A DNA stretch of 64,000 nt from Mansonella perstans (taxonomy: Eukaryota > Nematoda > Chromadorea > Rhabditida > Onchocercidae), in NCBI GenBank assembly GCA_037074765.1, contig JBAMDO010000077.1, positions 124,001 through 188,000 of the forward strand. Direction: 5' to 3'. The notes under the pieces were generated by a model. The model searched no databases. It saw only the letters and a list, made by a program, of their open reading frames with translations, and was not told the origin of the DNA. The translations under genes were made by a program, and so were the position numbers. Below are positions 13,101-27,600 of the stretch, one piece after another. Numbering within the stretch: position 1 is the stretch's first letter; every line of letters begins with the position of its first letter.

Positions 13101-13862
13101 AAAGGATACACGTAATCTGTTATGAAAATAGAAGAGACGAATAATGTACTAGGATAGCAGGTTATTTATCTATCAGTTTATTGGTGTAAATTGATAAATC
13201 AGGATAGGTATGAGAAATTCGCATAATAAATTATTATCACGATATGCGGGTACCATAGAACAATCAATGGGAACGAAATTTGTCAAAGCAACTAACAACA
13301 CATGTGATGATGATTACTCAATAAATGATATATACTTACTTTAACATACTACATACTTACATACATAACATACATACTTACTACATACTTTAACTTTACG
13401 GAACTTTTACTTTTTCTTAATCCCGCTTTCCAAGTAGGGCACAAAATATATTTGGTGTATTTCCAATTTAGATATATATATATATAAATTTACGATAACG
13501 GTAAGTTACAGTTTATTTGCATCTAAGAAAATCATCAAAAAAATCATAAACACGTACTACAACACAAACATCGCGCATTTTTATAAGTTCCTCGTATGTG
13601 TATTTAAGTCCATATTCCGTGAGACATAATTTCATACTCCGCTTATTCCATAACACATCGTATCGTATTGCTTTAGCTTACATATATAATATTTTAAATT
13701 CAAATTTAAATTTCAGATTACAAAATTTTTTCAACAGTCTAAGTTTCATAAATAATTATTCGAAAATGCCGAAAACGCAATCACTAATCTTTGCAATATT
13801 TATGAACTATGTACTAAACGTTGACCGTATACCTTGCCTCTACAGTATACCCGCCTTGATAA

Positions 13863-13915
13863 AATCATTACAGCATACTCAGGTTTGCAGTATGCTTGAG
13901 TGTACTGTAATGATT
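13863..13915. repeat. Imperfect hairpin, stem about 22 bp
   Basis: AAATCATTACAG and CTGTAATGATTT form the outer stem. Pairing continues inward through CTCA/TGAG with one mismatch and two G-U-type pairs, leaving a loop of about 11 nt. It could be a small palindromic element or a short miRNA-like precursor; sequence alone does not decide. Confidence 0.55.
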
Positions 13916-16900
13916 TATAATTAATTAATGGCATAGTTCTTTGTTTTTTTATTGAAAATAATTCTTTGAGAAGTAAAAACTTTGACACTTTAGGGTTTCT
14001 TTTTCCCAGTTCGCATTTAAAATTTAATGAAACTTCCTACTTTTTTTTTTTAAAATTCTCAGATTTTTAAATTTTATATTCAACCCATTTTTTTGTGTTT
14101 GGAAAAAAAATACGAAATGTAAAAAATGAAGAGAAGAAAAAAGTGATTTGACTGTTGTAATAACATAATTTTATGCATACAAGTACTGAAAACGGGTGAA
14201 GAAATGAATTAATTTTTTTACCTAACATTAGTGAATTAATTTAAATTCGAACAAAAAAATTCATTAAATTTTCAAATTTCAAATAATTCGAAACATTAGG
14301 AAATTTGACATTCAAAAATCTAATAGGCAAAGAGAAGAGTTTGTCAATCTCTTCAAAAAAAAAAAGGCAAGAATTAAAACATCTGCCTATCGATCAACCA
14401 TATGAATTGACGTCTAAAAGGAAGATGAAATGGTTAATATTGTCATATGCGTCATTTCAAATTTTAATAAGCACTTGATGATTGATAAAAGACATCAGAG
14501 AAGTTTTTTTTTTTTTTTTTTTCCTTTATTATCATAAGTTTATTCAAAAAGTTTGCTAAGAAACTGAACAGGAAAATGAGCAATTAACCGTGACGAAAAT
14601 ATTTATGAATGTGAAAGGAATGAATAACAGAAAGCTTAAAAGGACAAACAAATTTTTGTTTGGTATGAGAATTTCAGTCGCAGAAATTAATGAAATTTGA
14701 AAAAGAAATGGAATTTTCCAGGATAATAAGATGAAAGACGCCTATTTCATGTTGGTAGAGGAAAAAAAAAAAAAAAAAAAACATTTCTCAGTCTTTTCTC
14801 AAAATTCGTCGTTTAGAAATAGTCTATTGTTTTGCTTTATAGAAAAAAAGGAAAACTACTTCGATTAGAAAACAATGAGAGTTATTTATACAAGTTCATG
14901 AAATATCGATTAGCTTTATCACTTGAATAACACCAACTGATGCAAATCAATTCAATACTTCAATTACTCAATAAATTTCAGCCATAAAATTGGCACTTAA
15001 TTTCAGTCCAGTGATAGTGCTTTAATTTCACTTATCAGTTGTTACACGATTTGTTTATCATACAGTTGAGCCAACTGCTATAACAAAAATCATAAATATA
15101 AGCAAATTTCACACCAACAGAAACTTAAGACATCCAACAATCTTTGGCTTAAAGCCAACTAACTATAAGTTTATTTTTTTAAAAGCATGCAATTTACTTC
15201 ATTATTTATATGTTTATCTCATCACTTAATTTTCTTCATGTTGCTCATTTTTGCAATTTTATTTAAATCTCATAATTAACGCTTCTTGCAAAATACATCA
15301 ATCGTTTTTAAATGATTTAAAAAAAAAAATGAATAGCAAATGAAATGAAAAAAGGCGCAACAACAACAACTCTGTTTACTTTAAAAACAACTTTTTGTAC
15401 AAAATTATTGCAAACATACTTGAAATGTTCATCTTCTAATATGCTTAAAACTTTATTTCTTGAAGCACTTCTCTAGCCTATTTAAAAGTATACTTTACCT
15501 CGAAATTAATTTCCTTTGAATCATAAGTATCTCACTGATGTTTTGAACTTTCGTGTATTATTACGATAATATCTATATGTACAAAACTTTTTCTTATATT
15601 ATTCAATACTTTTTCAACTTGAAAAATATTTAAATTCTATTTTAATGTCAGTAAAAATGGCTAGAGAAATTGCAGTAAACAAAAAGAGTTCTTGCTTTCC
15701 TTTGAGTTGATGAGTTCACGAATACACAAACAGTAGATGGAAAATCCTCGAATGGAAATGAAATTGGTTATTATCTCTAGGAAAATTGATAAAAAAAAAA
15801 AAGAAAAAAGCAGGCAAAATGAAATGCTATCATTGACAATAACATTCTTCAAAGCTATTTCTATTAATTATCTTCCAAAAATTTCTATAACTATATGCCA
15901 AAAACTGCTAGGTAAAAAAATATTGACAATAAATATTTTAGGCATGATATTAGCCAAGACTAGATTGATTGGCATCATAGGGCAATAAAATCACTTACAA
16001 GAAGAAAAAGATGTCAATATATAGGTGTTCCAGCTGCAATTAAATAGAGAAATAGACCATTACAAAGGAAATAAAGATAAAACTTTTATTAATCCTTATC
16101 AAGGCCAAAATCGATTTCGTTGTTAGCACTAGACTACTATTATGAGAGAGGTAAGACTAATAGCATCAAACTCTAAATTAGCCTTTTTCCTGGATGTTCT
16201 ATCCATTTTGCTGTTTGCATTATTACCACCAAAAGAGCAAGACAAACAGAAGACATTTTGTTAAGATGAACTTCATTGATATTTTAAACTGTCATACCAA
16301 AAATAGCTAAATAATGTGAGATATTCGGAAATAAGAAAATTTCAAAAATAAATTTAATTATTTCAAAATTGTCAACGCTTTTTTAATCATTCAACAACAA
16401 ATTGTAGCTATATATTTTTGTTGAAAAAAATCTTCGGAGTATTTTTAAATTTTTTTTTTTGAATTTAATTAATGAATTAATATACATTGAATAATAATTG
16501 CACAATTTTGCTACCATATAAAAGAAGACCTTATGATGCCATTTATTGGAATATTTCTTTTAACTTGCTCTTTGTCCGTCTGCTTTTCTAATCGGCCAAC
16601 ACAAAATAGCATTTGTTTTTTGTCTAGTTGTTAAAACTCTCAAGTATATATATATATATATATTGAATTTTGTTCCGTGATGAAATATCCAAATGAATAG
16701 TTGTGAATCATATATTGTATAGGAATGAAACCAACGAATATAATCAAAATTGAAAAAAAAAGAATTTTAAAATTGTACTCAAAAAATTTTAAATGTTTAA
16801 ATAGAGAAATAAGAGAATAATTGCATAAAAGTATGAAAATATTTTTTTTTATGATTTGATGATGTGAAATATCATAAATGCTTATTCATTGTGCTAAGTG

Positions 16901-17094
16901 ATAAGGCCTGAACAGAGAGATAGAGTAAATTTGCTGATTGTATCATTTGGTGATAAATTTTTGAAAAACTTTTTAAAACAATTACTAAGTGATAAACAAT
17001 GCTAGGAAAAATATAATGGTTGACACATCGTTAGAGGATGAATGACTTGTCATTGTTGAAATGAAATGGTGAACATATTTGAGAATGGACGAAA

Positions 17095-17132
17095 GTGTAT
17101 GTGTGTATGTGTGTGTGTGTGTGTGTGTGTGC
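17095..17132. repeat. TG microsatellite
   Basis: A GT/TG dinucleotide run with two TATG interruptions at its left end. It opens a spurious frame on both strands. Confidence 0.85.
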
Positions 17133-18187
17133 ATATATGTTTAGGCAAGATAGGGTTGTATTGGATGATTCTATTAGGCATAGATCTTTACGCTTTGCTT
17201 TCCATTGAATTACAATGGGGAGGAAATTTTTCATTCAAATTTGAATTGATTAGAAAAAAAAAAGAAATTCAATTCAATTTTTTAAACAGCTAATCTTAAA
17301 AAAAAAAAAAAGGAAAATCGGTGTATCTATTACTGAAATGTGAAATTAGGTGGAATCAAAAAGTTTGTTCAATTTTTAAGAAATTTAATTAATGCGCTTC
17401 GATAATTCGTTATTGTATCTGCACACATCATTCCTGTTTTGGCTAAATATTGTAAGTTTGGAAAAGTTGAAAAAAAAAAAAAAAAACTTTATAAATGATT
17501 TCAGGAGTTGCAATAAATCATAGATGAATCTGATAAGCACCTTTAAAGTATTATAAACGTATGAAATGAATTAAAAGCATGAAGTGAAATGGGTAAAAAT
17601 TTGTATTTATTACCTACCATTATTATCATCATCTTAACAATTTTACCGCTTATTAGATTTATATGGTGTTGCAAGATCATATGGTGATGTTTGCTAATTT
17701 GTATAATTAATTGAATCTTTCTGTCTTACAATGAGGAAAAATATGATCTTGCAATGCTTTGATAATTAATTAGCTTGCATTAAATCATACAGGTGATAAA
17801 TACAAAAAGAATAGAAGTAAACTTAACATAAACAAAAGTGAACTTTGTGGCATGCATGCACACGCACATATACGTATGTATTGAATATATGTACACAGGG
17901 AAATGCATGAAAGCTTCATATGCCAAATTACATAGGAAGAGATCGAGAAAAATATTTTAATAATGATTCATTTTTGGGAGTGCGAATAATGAATGGGCAA
18001 GCTTTTGTCTCAGGATGATAATAATGTGAGAGATGTTAGAGGATGATAATGTTTTGTCATCGATAGAATTGATAAATGATAATTAAAATTGGATCAACAA
18101 ATATAAATAAGGATAAAAGCAACATGTTTATATATTGCGGTAGCTATGATCAACAAGTAATTATTATCCAGTGAATATAATAATAAG

Positions 18188-18229
18188 ATTATGAAATTCA
18201 ATCCGAAATATTATGAAATTCAATCCGAA
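18188..18229. repeat. Tandem duplication, about 21-bp unit, two copies
   Basis: ATTATGAAATTCAATCCGAA occurs twice in direct succession. Confidence 0.8.
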
Positions 18230-18594
18230 AGTCCATTATAAATAAGTAAAGGATTTTTGCAGTTTCCTAAAATATATAAATTATCCAGGACTATAAAAAA
18301 AAAGTTGACAGAGAAGCCTTCCTAAATTTCCCAAGTTTGTTCTTACTCTATCCTATTCTTATATATCATCAAAACATACGGTAGCAACATGATATATATT
18401 CACGGGTCCACCATATGGCTCTGTCTAAACAAAAACTTTTGATTTATATCTCTCATAGTGCTAAATTCTTCATCCTATTGAATAATCTTAACCTGATCTC
18501 TCCCAAATGTTGATTTTAAATGATATCGATTATGCTAATATTTGCACCACTGTGCTACTGCAATACTTTATGAGGGTTAACACACGGAAAATTA

Positions 18595-18600
18595 TTTATT
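18595..18600 (-). terminator. Poly(A) signal of the BTB gene
   Basis: AATAAA on the minus strand, 54 nt after the TAG at 18654-18656. Confidence 0.45.
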
Positions 18601-18653
18601 TAAGAAAACATATTTAAGCATTGAATAAGATCATCTATCGCATTATTAACAGA

Positions 18654-21600
18654 CTATCCCTGCACTTGTGAAGTGACCTTTTTAGAGGCATTCAAATTAT
18701 GCGCGAAATTCATCGAACTTTGCCGCTCTCTTTGTTGGTGATCTTGTTGTAACGACTTAGATTGCTCCTGTCAAATTAATGATTTAAAAGATTATCTCAG
18801 AAATTTTGGGATTTTCTTCATTAATTGTTAGGTATTTTCGATAAATAGGAAAAGACAACATTAAAATTGAATGAATTATTTGTTTGTTAATGATTCTAAA
18901 TTTTTCATCAAATGATTCCTATTTTTTCAGGTTATAATTATTAACCACTGTTTCAGTTATATATTCTTTTGTAATACCTCATAAATAGTAAACGTTATCT
19001 GTCATTCGGAAAAGTTAAAGAAGAATATTTTTTAAAAATCATGTTTAGAATATTTAAAAGATATTCGATATCATGTTTAAAATATTTAGAAGATATTTAA
19101 ATTTTGAGACCTTTTTTGAAAAATCGTTGTGATAACGCTTCAATTTTTCAGTTATAATCGAAGAATCGTCAGGGGTTGAAGTTCGAATTCCAGTACGAAT
19201 ACGTACGGGTGGCAATTTTGATGATGTTGGTGACAGAGACAGCTTAACAACAGGTTTCATTATTTTGTGTGCGATAGTTACTGGTGATTCCGAATTACTT
19301 CTTCCATATTTCGCCTTATTCTAGAACAGAAAAATTTACAAAATGTGATTTTTTGATTTATTAACTTTTTTTGACCAACAAATTCGTCGAATTTATTGTG
19401 AAATGGAAGTTAACCTGTACTAAATGAGCTGAAGTACCACTGGTTCCTCTTTTAACTATCGATTCTGACGTGATTTGAGTTTGGCTCTGCTTCAACATAG
19501 GCCTCACTATTGACTTCGGCTTATTTCTCATCTATAATAATCTCCATTCAATTGCGAAGATAAAAAATTGTCACCAGCGACGATTAATTCTCTTCCGAAA
19601 TGTGCTTAAGTTTAAGCAAATGGTCCAGATTCTTGAATAATTAATACGAATATTTGCGATTGGTAATGGTGAAGCTAACAAAGGAGCTAGCAAAGAAAGA
19701 ATTCTAGAAGAACCTTAGATTTGACATTTGTTATATTTTACTCAGCTAATTTAGTTTGAAGCGAAATGGATTTCTTGGTGACGATCAAAAATTGACCTTT
19801 TCAGATACTAGATCCGGTCCTGCTTCGATATTTGGTAAATCCATTTGATTTTGCGTTGTTGTAAGTACTGTATACGTTTTCTTCCGTCCGAAAGACTGCC
19901 AAAAGATTTGTTGAAAAATGGAAGTTTTAAATTTAAAAAAGCAAAATGATGTGTACCAAATTTTCACTATTGAAATTACTTAATAAAATTCCAGCCTCTT
20001 CGTGTATTTCAACTATTTATTACTTTAAGATTGCCATCTTCGCGTCGCTTGGGTTTTTCCGCTGAATTACCGCTTATGGAAGCTGTCGTCCAATATAGCT
20101 TGGTACCTATCTTGCTTTCTGCGGTCTGTTCTTTTCGACGCGGAATCTTTGTTTTAACCGCGTTTAAATCCAAATTTCGCTCCACCTGATGTGGTGTTGA
20201 ATGACTTGTGTATTCCTTCGTACTGTGAACTCTCCTGCGAATCTACAACATAAAAAGTTTTGTACAGAATTGACTGATATGAAATAGCCGCAAGTGCTAA
20301 AATGTTTCATAACGAACGAATGGAAAACCTTATTCTCCATAGAATCGATTATATATTGCTGTTGTTCGCGTGGTTCATGTTCCTCCACTACCTGTATCAT
20401 TTATTGCATTAAATCTTTTGAATTATCTTAGTCACAAAAATTGATTGTAATTAGTTACTTTTTCACACAAAAAAATTGGTCGTGATCGATCCAATGATCG
20501 AGTCCTCTCCTTATGGTTAGCAGTGTTTGTTGCTGTTGCACCAGCACTGAACGATCGTTTGTAAATCTTAAAAAATTCAAATTTCCAAACAGATCAATAT
20601 TTCATAGATGTGCTTTATTTATAGACATCGAACAATCAATATGAATAATTCTGAGCAATTTAAGCAAACCTTGTTTAGGCTTGAAAGTTTGGGTGGTGGA
20701 GCCCTGGCTTCACGCATTTCTATAAACAAACCACCTGTAACAACAACAGCAACATTACTGTATTAGTTATTTCATGGAATTTTTTAAAAGTTATACTTCA
20801 TTCAAATTTTGAATACGTAAGAGTTTGAAGGTAAAGATGGAAGATATCAGTGTAAGCAACTGAAAAAGAAACTAACGTTCCTGTATGCGACACTGATCCT
20901 CCACACTTAATAGCTTCCATGTCTTAGCCTTCACGACAGATGCCGCATAATGTAGCAGATGCTTGTCGCTTAAGTCATGCAATCGTCGAACCAATGCTGT
21001 GAATCGCTGCAAAGAGGAAGAGAAATCTAAAGTCTTATTCTTCGTCAGAAAGAGGCCTGTGACTTTACTCCATGTCCAGTAGCTATCATCTTCCCCACTA
21101 TTCTATTAGAAGATTCTTTTAGGTATGAATCGTAATCATATAATACTGAGTTAAATGAAAGGTAAAATAACCAGGAAAAAAGTTTCTAGTAAAGAATAAA
21201 ACAAATTGGGAAAGTAGAAAGTCCTAGAAATAAAAGTGAACGACTAAAATTCATATCAAATGCTGATGTATCATCGATATCACGATTGTGCTGTTACAAA
21301 ACCACAGCAGTAATTTTTATTCAAATCAGTAACTTACTGGATTCCACTCATCCTGATATATTTGCCGCACAGGACTTTTATTTACCGACTGTTGATTGGC
21401 AATGGTTTTTAGCAAGTCACCAAGATTAAGATACGTCTGAATCGCAATATCAGCTGATAGTGTGTGCACCACTGGTGGAAATATATCCTCCAATAATAGC
21501 AGATTCAGCGCCAAACCCTGTGAATTTCAGTATAAAGAAGCTTAAATTAAAATTATTTTCAACTATAAAATTTAACTTTTTAATTCTCAAAATAGTTGTA

Positions 21601-24600
21601 ATAATTATCCTAATTTTTAGGACTTTTTTTTCATAAACTTATAATTTTGTTGATTATCTTCTTGAGTTTTCTATATTTTCAAAATCTTTCATTTGATGGA
21701 ATTGATATCGCATACTTACTTTACCCTGCGCTTGAAAAGATTGCGATGCGATTACAAGATCAAATGATTGCAGTAGGTACTCCTGGGTGTATTCAACAAG
21801 ATCATTCACTAGGCACTGTACTGCTGCTGCAGCACCTGATTTCGATCGTGGCAATGATATCTGATTAAGAAAATTAAGCAATCATTTATCAGTAATTTAT
21901 CAGAAGACCCAAATATAGTCAATTGTAATTTACTGCAAAGTATCAAAAAAGATGAAAAAACAATGGAAAAAGTAAAACAGATACTTTAAATTAAAGCAAA
22001 AGGAATCCACAAACCTGAAGTCTCTGACAACCCAACAATACATCTAATAACGATTCCTCGTCCTGAATTTGTCAATTATTGTCAAAAAATTTTATTTCCA
22101 AGAAATCAAAATTCTTGCTTACTCTAATATGGTGGTATTAACGTGGCCAAAATACTAAATCTCTACAAATGCTTGATCTAATTTTAATCTAAAAACTCCC
22201 AATCCAATCAAGGTAAAGGCTAAGGCGTCGAAACATCTTGAATAAAAGAATCTCTCACAAGTTCTTGGACAATAGTTTCAAAACATTCTTTCTGCCAATG
22301 CGGATTCAAATGCATGAATACACGACCTTTCCAAATTCGCGAAAAATATTTTGCTTGCCACGACAGGGCCTAAAAGAGCATTTTTAAACGTAAAACGCAG
22401 AAAAAAGTATGTGATGAAATGACTGAACCAATTGTGACCTCTTTATAGAGACAGCGTAAAGACCGTATCGCACTGAATTGTGGAAGAGCGTCAAATATCG
22501 CCGATACGCAGGTAGAACATGGCTACAAAATACAATATTTTAACTCTTGCTTTTCTATTTTCTTATTTTTTTTCTACGCCAACCCCAAAAATTTTTCAGT
22601 AAAATTTTGGACAATGTGGTAGATTACAATCATCTAATTACAATTACAATCATCTCCAAATAATTTCCAATATGTAAACTTTTTTCATTTCTGCATAAGA
22701 ATCATAGCAATAAAACTGACCCGATGGAAGAAATGACATTTGGTAGCTCGGAAATGAAGTATGATAACTTGAGTAAGACTTTCCATGTTCAAATGAGCAG
22801 CCAATGAAACAAGTTCCCAGATGTCCACGTCCTCACCAATTGATGTTAGGCCACCATACAAAAATGATATAAAATAATGGACTGCGTTTCGGGAATACCT
22901 CAATTTACAATATTAATTAATGTAAGCAACCAAATACCTTATTTGTTGTTAAGTTACTTATGAGCAACTCAGAGAACAATCGTGCGGTCAGTTCAGCTAA
23001 TAGCTTTCCAGCAGTCACTTTAAGTATTCACCATTTATTATTCATTTATCAGTTAATCACTGCATGATTTCTTCCTGTTATTTAATAATTGAGATCCAAT
23101 ATTTAGAAAACTCGTCTATTCATAATTTAAATACTGCTTAATTAGCTCTCTCCTTGTTTTCACCAGTAACACAACTGCTACATAAACTACTTTATGCTCT
23201 TCTTTTTTATTTTCATTAGATAATGAATTTCACAAATTAATCAGTAGCTTACCCTCTCAATTCAATGCATTCATATTGCCGATTCATTAAATGACCCTTG
23301 AAATATGGACAAGTGGCTGATAAAATACATCTGAATTGTTGATATGAATAGAGTCTCGAAATTTTTTAAAAAAACCTCTTAAAAAAGACTTCTAAATAAA
23401 TATCGAAAGGTTAAAAATATGTAGTAAGTTGAAGTGCTGCTAATAATTAGCTAAAGGATATGAAATTAAGATTTTTACTTTAAATATCGACAAACCGATG
23501 TGCGAATAGCTCTCCATTGTCAGTATTGATAACAACGTCTGTATCAATATTGTTGAGGTACATATTTAGGAGGTCCGCTGCCAATTTACATGAGGGATTT
23601 TTATCTGCAGTTAACACCGACACTAAAATATTTTTTAACTAATATAACCAATAATTAAAATTTGAAAATCAATAATCAATGAATAATTGAAGTAACATTT
23701 CATTTTGATTTATGATCGATTATCGCAAGTCAAAATAAAGTTCATTTTATGGTTCATCAAAAGATCAAAAACATTATGTTGAAGCTGGTGCCTAATCGAA
23801 AGCCGATCTGTTCAATTCATTCTGTTATTTTCTTAAAACAAATATTATGAAAATTTCCTATCTGATCAAACAAACAGTTATCATACTTTCATGAGTAAGT
23901 GTTAGATCAATAGATGTCAACGAATTTAACGATGTCATCGATAATCGTTTGGCCATTATTGCCCTACCACGAATTCCGTCTGGCCCTGGAGCACTGTGCC
24001 ACATTTCAGGATCGGTATCGCCTGAAAATTTCTACAAAATGACCTAAAATCAGATTCAATGTTTGAACTTGTATATGTGGGAGTCAGTTTGATTTACATG
24101 GCCTATACATTTACATGGCTTTAATTTACAGAATAAAATGCTGAATAGAAAAAAATTCATAAAAACTGGGCTAAACTAAACGAATAACCTTCAAGGCCAA
24201 CAAACATCTGAAACATATGTTTCTTTTGCGTAGATGTAACATACTCCACAGAAGTATCATCATTAGTAGGTGTACTGTTATTACTTCTTTCGGAGAATTT
24301 ATTCATGCAGATGAATGATGCTGAAATATTGTTGAAGAATTTTTAAAGTTGACATTGTTAGAAAGCTATATTCCGTGTCATTTGTCGGCGACAGAGAATA
24401 TAACTATCCCAACAATTGATACTACAAGCCGGATACTTGCCACTATAATTAAAAGTGCTCAATCGGCAAAGCAAGCTGAAAAACGTCCTCACGAAGTAAA
24501 GGCAATTTGAATCTAACGGCTTCGAAGTCAAGAGAAAGATAATGCTGCACTCGAAAAAATGATGAATTATATAACGTGAAAAAAGAAGAAAACGAAAGGC

Positions 24601-27600
24601 AAGGACTATAACTTTTCCGGCAGGTATTTTGAACAAAATTATGCAAATTTGAGCACCAAAAAAATATGATGAGATACGCAATGCACAAAAAATGTTTAAG
24701 TTTTAAAATAATTTGCGAATAATTTGGCGTAACAATTTTACCAGGATGAATCAGTGCCATAAGCAAATATTGCAACTATGAAAATTCATCTTGACAACAA
24801 TCGATAAGTGTGACATCGATCTGAAAGTCTAAAAAACACCTTAGAAATAAAATAACATACGATTGAATGGATATTCTTTCAATGGTTGTTCATTGGAATC
24901 TTCTCGAATGGATGTGGTACAACTTCCAGATAATCCCGACGATGAATCCACTATAGCTAATTCTTGAAATGATGTCATTTTCCGCAACTGACCGGCATTT
25001 TCTGCTGCCACACTTACTTAAATTTTCTTTGTTTTGTGTTGTTAGAAATACTTTGAAAGAATATCTCTCAGTAGCTATATCAAATGAAAATGAACAATCA
25101 CTGGTGTGAATAAACGTTTGTTTGTGATACGAAGTAGTTGTTGAAAAACAATTCAGGGAAAATGAATTGCTAACTAATTAGCGGTTGAATAATTCAAATA
25201 CCACTTCCTGTACTTTATATTTCTTGTTAAGAACTTATAAAAGTGAAAATATAAAGTCATCGAAGTCATACTTTAAATATTTATTGAATGTAAAAAATCA
25301 ACTCTCTCAGCTAATGAAATCTGTGCTGAATTTTCGAAAAATTTCTCCATTGTAATAGGTTACCTGAATAATGAAAAAACATTTTGGTTTACAACATTTG
25401 AACTATACTTTCCCGTAAGCGTAGCACATGTGCCAATGGAGGTTTTCTATTTCAAAAAGCTTATTATTCGGGAGATATCAGTCTATCTGGTCAGTCCATT
25501 CATAGCCTAATTCATGAGTAATTCGCACGCTAGATTGATAAGTCTTCCCAAGTTGGTATTTCTTTGTAATATAACAATTTCCTGGAGAAGAAATTCCAGA
25601 TTTTGCAGTGTTAGTTTTTATAATATAACAAGTAAATTTCAGGAATTCATTTAAAAACTTCTTATAAGCCGGAAATATTTATACGGTCAATAATTCATTT
25701 ATTACAAAATAATAATAAATTTTACAGTCTCACTCCACATCTCTTCAAAGTTCGATAATTCGATAACTGATTGATAAAATTTCCATAAGCGAAAAAAGTG
25801 AACAATGAAATACATTTAAGTTTAATTCAATCATTCTTAAGGCTCGTTACCATTCCCTGGTTAATTGTTTTCAGCTCCAAGCCTCATTTCACTCTATATT
25901 CTCTATTAAATCGTCTTTGAAATAGACTATTATGCCAGTTATAAATCCTAGACTTCTTATGGATCCAATTTTTCAATTTTATATTATTTATATGTAAGTT
26001 AATATTTGTTGTTTAGCTTTCAAACGACATTTTACGCTTTCTTTCTAAGCTATTCAAGTTTCAAATATTCCTAAAATTCGACATCAAATTTTTTAATGTT
26101 TACAGTGATTATATTCAAACATTTAAACTGGGAACAACGCTATAACTTTCAAGTGATATAAAGCTTAATGATAATCTAAGTAGCCAAGCATAAAATGATC
26201 GTTCTCATGTCATTGGTCACTAACCAGCAGTCAATCAAACATTTCAAACATATGCTCATTGAAAAAAAACAGTTTTTGCGTAATAAAGCGAAAAGAAAAA
26301 ATAAAAATTGCCAAGTTTTGGTATTCGTTGGAAACCTGATTTAAAAATTGAATTTTTTACATATAAAATGTTTGAAAAATTATTTTTCAAGAACTTTATA
26401 CTTTCCATTTTAAGTTTGTATATAACACGCTTTTCTATTTCTCACGCAATAGTACGTAATAGTCATGAAATCATATTAAATAGCTATATTCGAACCCGTA
26501 TTAAGCAAGTGATGCTCGATCGATACGGCTTCGGAAGGTCTCAATGAACCATTCCATGCTGCATTATCTTCTGATTTCACTTGACCATTATCATTAACCT
26601 CCGGCAAAATTCCTGTACCTACATTTTCAAGCTCGTTTGACTCATCCATATTGCAGGTGTGATGTATTTCCTCACCATCTGTAAGCATCCAACTCATTTC
26701 GGCTCATGCTTAGCAGTTACAGTTAATGTTAATTAGCAAATAAGCGTATTATGGCGTATTAGCTATTTTGTCCGATCAATAAAGCGAGCAGTAAAAACGA
26801 AAAGAATTTATAGTAACTTAATTGATTTTTTAATTTACACATGTATTACAAAGGCTTGAAAATCGTACCACTTTCTTTTACAATACTAATTAATGGGAAG
26901 AAAAATAGACCTTTGCCATGATCATCTTGTCTATCAAGAATGTCCTGATCACTTTCAGGTAGCTGTGGCGCTTCATCCTCCGTATACACAGCCCTGTTGA
27001 TAATCACCATTATTAATTACCCTAACTGCTTTAATAGTTCATATAAAGATAGCGAAGCGATAAATAAGACATTTTCAAAAAACTACCCATTATTAAGTTA
27101 AGTGTTACCTTAAGTTAAGCAATGCGAGGATCATTAAACTTTCTAGGATCAAGTGTTCGTTAGCCTTAAATAAAAATAGAAAACACTCAGCTCAATTTGA
27201 ATCACTGAGTTTAAAAGTGTTAGCAATAAAACGGTTCAGGTAATCCTAAAGTTAAAATACTCGTTAATTGCTATTAAAATGCACAAGGAAGAAACCTTAT
27301 AAAAAATTTAAGACCAACAAAATCGATATCACCCACTGCAACTTCAAGTATTCCAAGTGCAACATCATGAGGTGAAGCTTTTAGAGTTGGTTCAATGTAC
27401 GTTTTAAAAAAGCCTGGAGCTCGTTGTCGCAAGATACATTGATGTGCAGGAAATTTACTTCCATCTGCTGCAACCAGCAACACATCGGCATGCTCAACAT
27501 TCCCGATCTATATTTTTGATTAAAAATATGGGCAGTATTCCAAAAAAGAAAAAAATTTTTAAATATCAAGTGAAAACATAGGATTGATAAAGAAATATTA

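Larger units (their letters stand above)
13101..18594. other. Long AT-rich intergenic region
   Basis: About 5.5 kb between the K-Cl cotransporter start and the 3' end of the BTB gene. It holds many A/T homopolymers, a CATACTTA-type low-complexity run near 13340-13390, a TA run near 13475 and 16645, a TG microsatellite, a hairpin and a short tandem duplication (listed separately). Promoter elements of the cotransporter should lie near 13100-13600, but none is recognisable. No coding exon is supported on either strand. Confidence 0.5.

Noticed and set aside
17031..17293. Frames with VCVCV and THTHT repeats
   Set aside because: Produced by the TG microsatellite.
24358..24775. Two overlapping minus-strand frames of over 100 codons
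   Set aside because: They lie within an intron of the BTB gene and resemble no domain.
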